Positions 8,283 through 10,367 of a stretch of 10,367 bases of DNA are shown in pieces (position 1 is the first letter of the stretch; each line of letters begins with the position of its first letter). The stretch is from the NCBI GenBank assembly GCA_003024985.2, contig PXIH01S0016311.1, one strand, 5' to 3'. The translations under genes and the position numbers were made by a program. The DNA comes from Euperipatoides rowelli (lineage: Eukaryota > Onychophora > Udeonychophora > Euonychophora > Peripatopsidae). The notes beneath the pieces were generated by a model. That model was given only the letters and a program-made list of their open reading frames with translations. It was not told where the DNA came from and ran no database searches.

Positions 8283-8715
8283 TATATTTTCCTAAGGTAT
8301 TTGCACATCATTCTGTGCATCCAAGATGGCCGACTTTCAGTCCACCATTTTTAATAATTAAAAAAAAAATTTCAAAAATTATTTTCAAAATTTTTTGCAC
8401 ACACTTCTGCACATTCAAGGTGGCCACCAATTTTAATAATTTAAAAAAAAAAGGTTTTCAAATATTTTCAAAGTTATTCACGCATCATTCTGCACATCCA
8501 AGACGGCCGCCATTTTGTCCATCATTATGAACAATTAAAAACTTATAAAATTTTCAAAAAATATTTTCAAAGTTATTCACGCATCATTCTGCACATCCAA
8601 GACGGCCGCCATTTTGTCCATCATTATGAACAATTAAAAACTTATAAAATTTTCAAAAAATATTTTCTAAGTTATTCGTGCACAGTTCTGCGCATCCTAT
8701 GATGTCACTTATGGT
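8283..8715 (-). repeat. About five 99-bp-type tandem units, right
   Basis: Units contain CATTCTGCACATCCAAGA, GGCC and an A/T-rich tail. The units at 8461-8559 and 8560-8658 are identical over all 99 bases, and identity continues nine bases into the next unit. The flanking units (about 8283-8460 and 8659-8715) are diverged or partial. The two identical copies each carry GCCGCCATTTTG (8506-8517 and 8605-8616), whose complement CAAAATGGCGGC matches the YY1 consensus. The left arm keeps only one to two units of this type. Confidence 0.88.
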
Positions 8716-9243
8716 CGGCCATCTTGAATTTTGTGGTGAATTATTGGTAGGTGTTCTAGAAACTCTAATAGCCACCATCTTGGATTTTGCCATGCATTAT
8801 GGGTAGGTGTTTTAGCACCTAGACCGGAAACAGAAAGTTGGTCATCTTGGATTTTGCAATGCATCATGGGAGGTGTTCTAGAACCTCAGCCGGAAACAGG
8901 AAGTCAGCCATGTTGAATTTGGTCACATGGGGTGTTTTAGGACCTAAAGAGGAAACAGGAAGTCAGACATCTTAGATTTTGCAATGCATTATGGGTAGGT
9001 GTTCTAGAACCTAGACCGGAAACAGGAAGCCAGCCATCTTGGATTTAAGAAACAGGAACCGGAAGTTGGCCATCCTCGATTTTGCAATACATTATGGGTG
9101 GGCATATATCCCATAATGCATTATAATATGACTTCATTTCTGGTAAAAAGACCCTATACTTTAAGAAACAGAAACCAAAAGTTGGCCATCTAGTATTTTT
9201 TTCTAAAACAGGAAGTGACCTTTAATCCGGAAGTGAGCTAAAC
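8716..9243 (-). repeat. About eight 65-bp-type tandem units, right outer array and unpaired extension
   Basis: CCATCTTGG (or a variant) recurs at 8719, 8775, 8842, 8908, 8967, 9034, 9070 and 9186. A full unit carries CCATCTTGGATTTTGCAATG, CATTATGGGTAGGTGTTCTA, GAACCTAGACC and GGAAACAGGAAGT. Units up to 8896 pair with the left arm. Those from 8897 to about 9243 have no counterpart on the left. One unit is cut to 36 bp (9034 to 9070). ATTATGGG (9091-9098) and CCCATAAT (9110-9117) form a small inverted pair. CCGGAAGTG at 9227-9235 is a clean ETS-type motif. Confidence 0.85.
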
Positions 9244-9248
9244 CGGAA

Positions 9249-9337
9249 CTGGAAATGTTCCAGAACTGACAATTTATATATCTACTGTGGTACTTCATCC
9301 AACACCATCAAAAGTCGATTTGGGGTAATACCACAGT
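9249..9337. repeat. Two short inverted repeats flanking the end of the array
   Basis: CTGGAA-ATG-TTCCAG (9249-9263) is a compact palindrome at the last recognisable array sequence. ACTGTGGTA (9284-9292) and TACCACAGT (9329-9337) are exact inverted 9-mers around 36 bases. The latter could be ends of a very small inverted-repeat element or a hairpin. No matching target duplication is evident. Confidence 0.55.
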
Positions 9338-10367
9338 GTGAGTTTTAAATATTTTTTTACACATATTAAAAAATACTATTTTTAACATAATTTACCCAAT
9401 TTTTAAACATAAAATACTGTAAGTTTCAAATTCAGTTTCAAATCTGAATTTAATGTTAATTATGTTTTATATTTTATAATAGAGTTCATATTTGGTTGAA
9501 ATCTTGTTTTTGAAAAGAGAGAAATTATTGGTTTCATTTTTGATTAATTTTTGTATCAAAAACTAAAAAAAAAAATATATTTTTATTTTTATTATATTGT
9601 TCCTTTTATGCATTTAAAAAAATTTTGATTTAATATTTTACTTTTTAATATTTTTATTGAACCAATTAAAATTGGGGTATGATGCACCCCAATGTGGGTT
9701 AAATGCAAAAAAAAAAAAAATGTGTATGTATCTTACTTTATAGATTAAAAAAAAAAACATTAAAAACATCCATTTTTAAAAATGTGTCATATTTATATGC
9801 TATTATTAATTATGCAATAAATTACAATTAGACTGGATAGTTATTGGATACAATTATTAGCTTGCTATTATCTAATTTGTCCACCATTTAAATGCACATA
9901 TTTTTATTAAAGAGAAAATCTTGTTAGAAAAATAACATTTTAAGGAAACATAAATTGCCCAAAATTGATGTTTTATTTACTGTATCATTCAGCATTCTCA
10001 CTGACTTATTAAAATGATCATAATTAGATAGGGACTCATTCACTATCATAACACAATACAAAGAGTTCAGTAAAAATGAGCCTTTCCCCCAGATACATCT
10101 GTTGCAACTATCAAATTCTTGATTGACATCTTAAAAAAAAAAAACTTATCAAAATAAGGGGCCAATTACAGTATGCCCACTTAGAATTTTGCGACTACAG
10201 CCCTGTAAATGGACGGTTCAAAATTAGACTGTATTTACACTAGGTCTAACAGATTCTCATTATAAATAGCTCTTAAAATAACGAATAAAAATCCGATCTT
10301 TTGTTTTTATATAGCTTAATTATTGTATTTTAAGTCTACTGTATTTTTTTTTTTTGCTTAAAAAAAT
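9338..10367. other. AT-rich non-coding stretch with poly-A/T tracts
   Basis: No ORF, RNA gene or transposon end can be supported. Poly-A tracts lie at about 9567-9575, 9707-9720, 9746-9755 and 10132-10144, and a poly-T run is near the 3' end (about 10346-10355). AAATTCAG (9428-9435) pairs with CTGAATTT (9444-9451). The GGTTCAAAATTAGA near 10213 is not accompanied by a tRNA-like A box or acceptor stem. Confidence 0.5.
9671..9693. repeat. Perfect 8-bp stem hairpin
   Basis: ATTGGGGT (9671-9678) and ACCCCAAT (9686-9693) are exact reverse complements with a 7-base loop (ATGATGC). The G/C-rich stem stands out in this AT-rich stretch. A poly-A tract follows about 13 bases later, but no transcript can be inferred. 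Confidence 0.65.

Larger units (their letters stand above)
4275..8896. mobile_element. 4.6-kb imperfect palindrome (Foldback-like long-inverted-repeat element)
   Basis: Bases 4275-6470 are the reverse complement of 8896-6556 over nearly their whole length. Long stretches look roughly nine-tenths identical by eye, with indels and different tandem copy numbers. The outermost matched bases are GGCTGAGGTTCTAGAA (4280-4295) against its complement at 8876-8891. The innermost are CATTCAAACATAAATA (6443-6458) against 6572-6587, leaving a loop of about 85 bases. The arms consist of nested tandem arrays in mirror order, as described in the separate entries. Long inverted repeats built of tandem sub-repeats are characteristic of Foldback-type elements. 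No protein-coding ORF, reverse transcriptase or transposase motif is visible, and I could not find a convincing target duplication. An inverted composite satellite is the alternative. Arm divergence argues against a simple assembly artefact. Confidence 0.85.
6556..8896 (-). repeat. Right arm of the large inverted repeat
   Basis: Mirror image of the left arm, from the centre outward: about four 145-bp-type units (6556-7165), the single-copy segment (about 7185-7490), GACTCAGAAT units (about 7490-8075), ACAAGCTCGTAACTTATC units (about 8080-8225), about five 99-bp-type units (about 8283-8715) and 65-bp-type units (8716-8896 and onward). It is longer than the left arm mainly because the 99-bp array is expanded. 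Open frames at 7995-8201 and 8228-8530 are repeat by-products. Confidence 0.85.

Noticed and set aside
8228-8530. 100-codon open frame in the 99-bp array
   Set aside because: Repeated HHSVHPR/HHSAHPR text is a by-product of tandem DNA units whose A/T tails vary in length. The composition is F/K/I-rich, and there is no homologous frame in the left arm.
10195-10260. Possible tRNA or SINE B-box (GGTTCAAAATT) near 10213
   Set aside because: No A box at the right distance, no acceptor or anticodon stem can be drawn, and there is no SINE-like tail or target duplication.

Overview
The window is strongly AT-rich, repeat-dominated, non-coding-looking DNA of the kind found between genes in an animal nuclear genome. 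An invertebrate such as an arthropod is my best guess, from the TTAA/CCCTTT piggyBac-type element and the TAA/GGCTGGG Harbinger-type element. I cannot name the species. There are no bacterial features: no operons, no ribosome binding sites and no long ORFs. No complete protein-coding gene can be supported. One minus-strand open stretch (941-1237) has protein-like composition and may be a coding exon or a decayed piece of one. A good minus-strand splice donor lies at 626/625 and a plausible acceptor near 13/12.

Layout. 1-940: unique AT-rich DNA with two perfect or near-perfect hairpins (484-518, 742-776) and weak splice-like signals. 941-1237: candidate minus-strand exon. 1238-1858: AT-rich, nothing coding. 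1859-2188: a complete piggyBac-type MITE between TTAA duplications. 2455-3607: a non-autonomous TIR element of about 1.15 kb with a TAA target duplication, PIF/Harbinger-like. 3608-4245: AT-rich spacer with a short direct repeat and the window's only N (4237). 4246-4277: (TTTA)n.

4275-8896 is the dominant feature. It is a 4.6-kb imperfect palindrome with two arms of about 2.2 and 2.3 kb around an AT-rich loop of about 85 bases. Each arm is built from the same series of tandem arrays, in mirror order from the outside in: about 65-bp units, about 99-bp units, units carrying ACAAGCTCGTAACTTATC, units carrying GACTCAGAAT, a single-copy segment, then about 145-bp units next to the loop. Copy numbers differ between the arms, and the right-hand outer array runs past the mirrored part to about 9243. 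This looks like a Foldback-type or other non-autonomous long-inverted-repeat element, or an inverted composite satellite. It encodes no recognisable protein. If transcribed through, it would form a very long double-stranded RNA hairpin.

9244-10367: AT-rich DNA with two compact inverted repeats (9284-9337, 9671-9693), poly-A/T tracts and no genes I can support.
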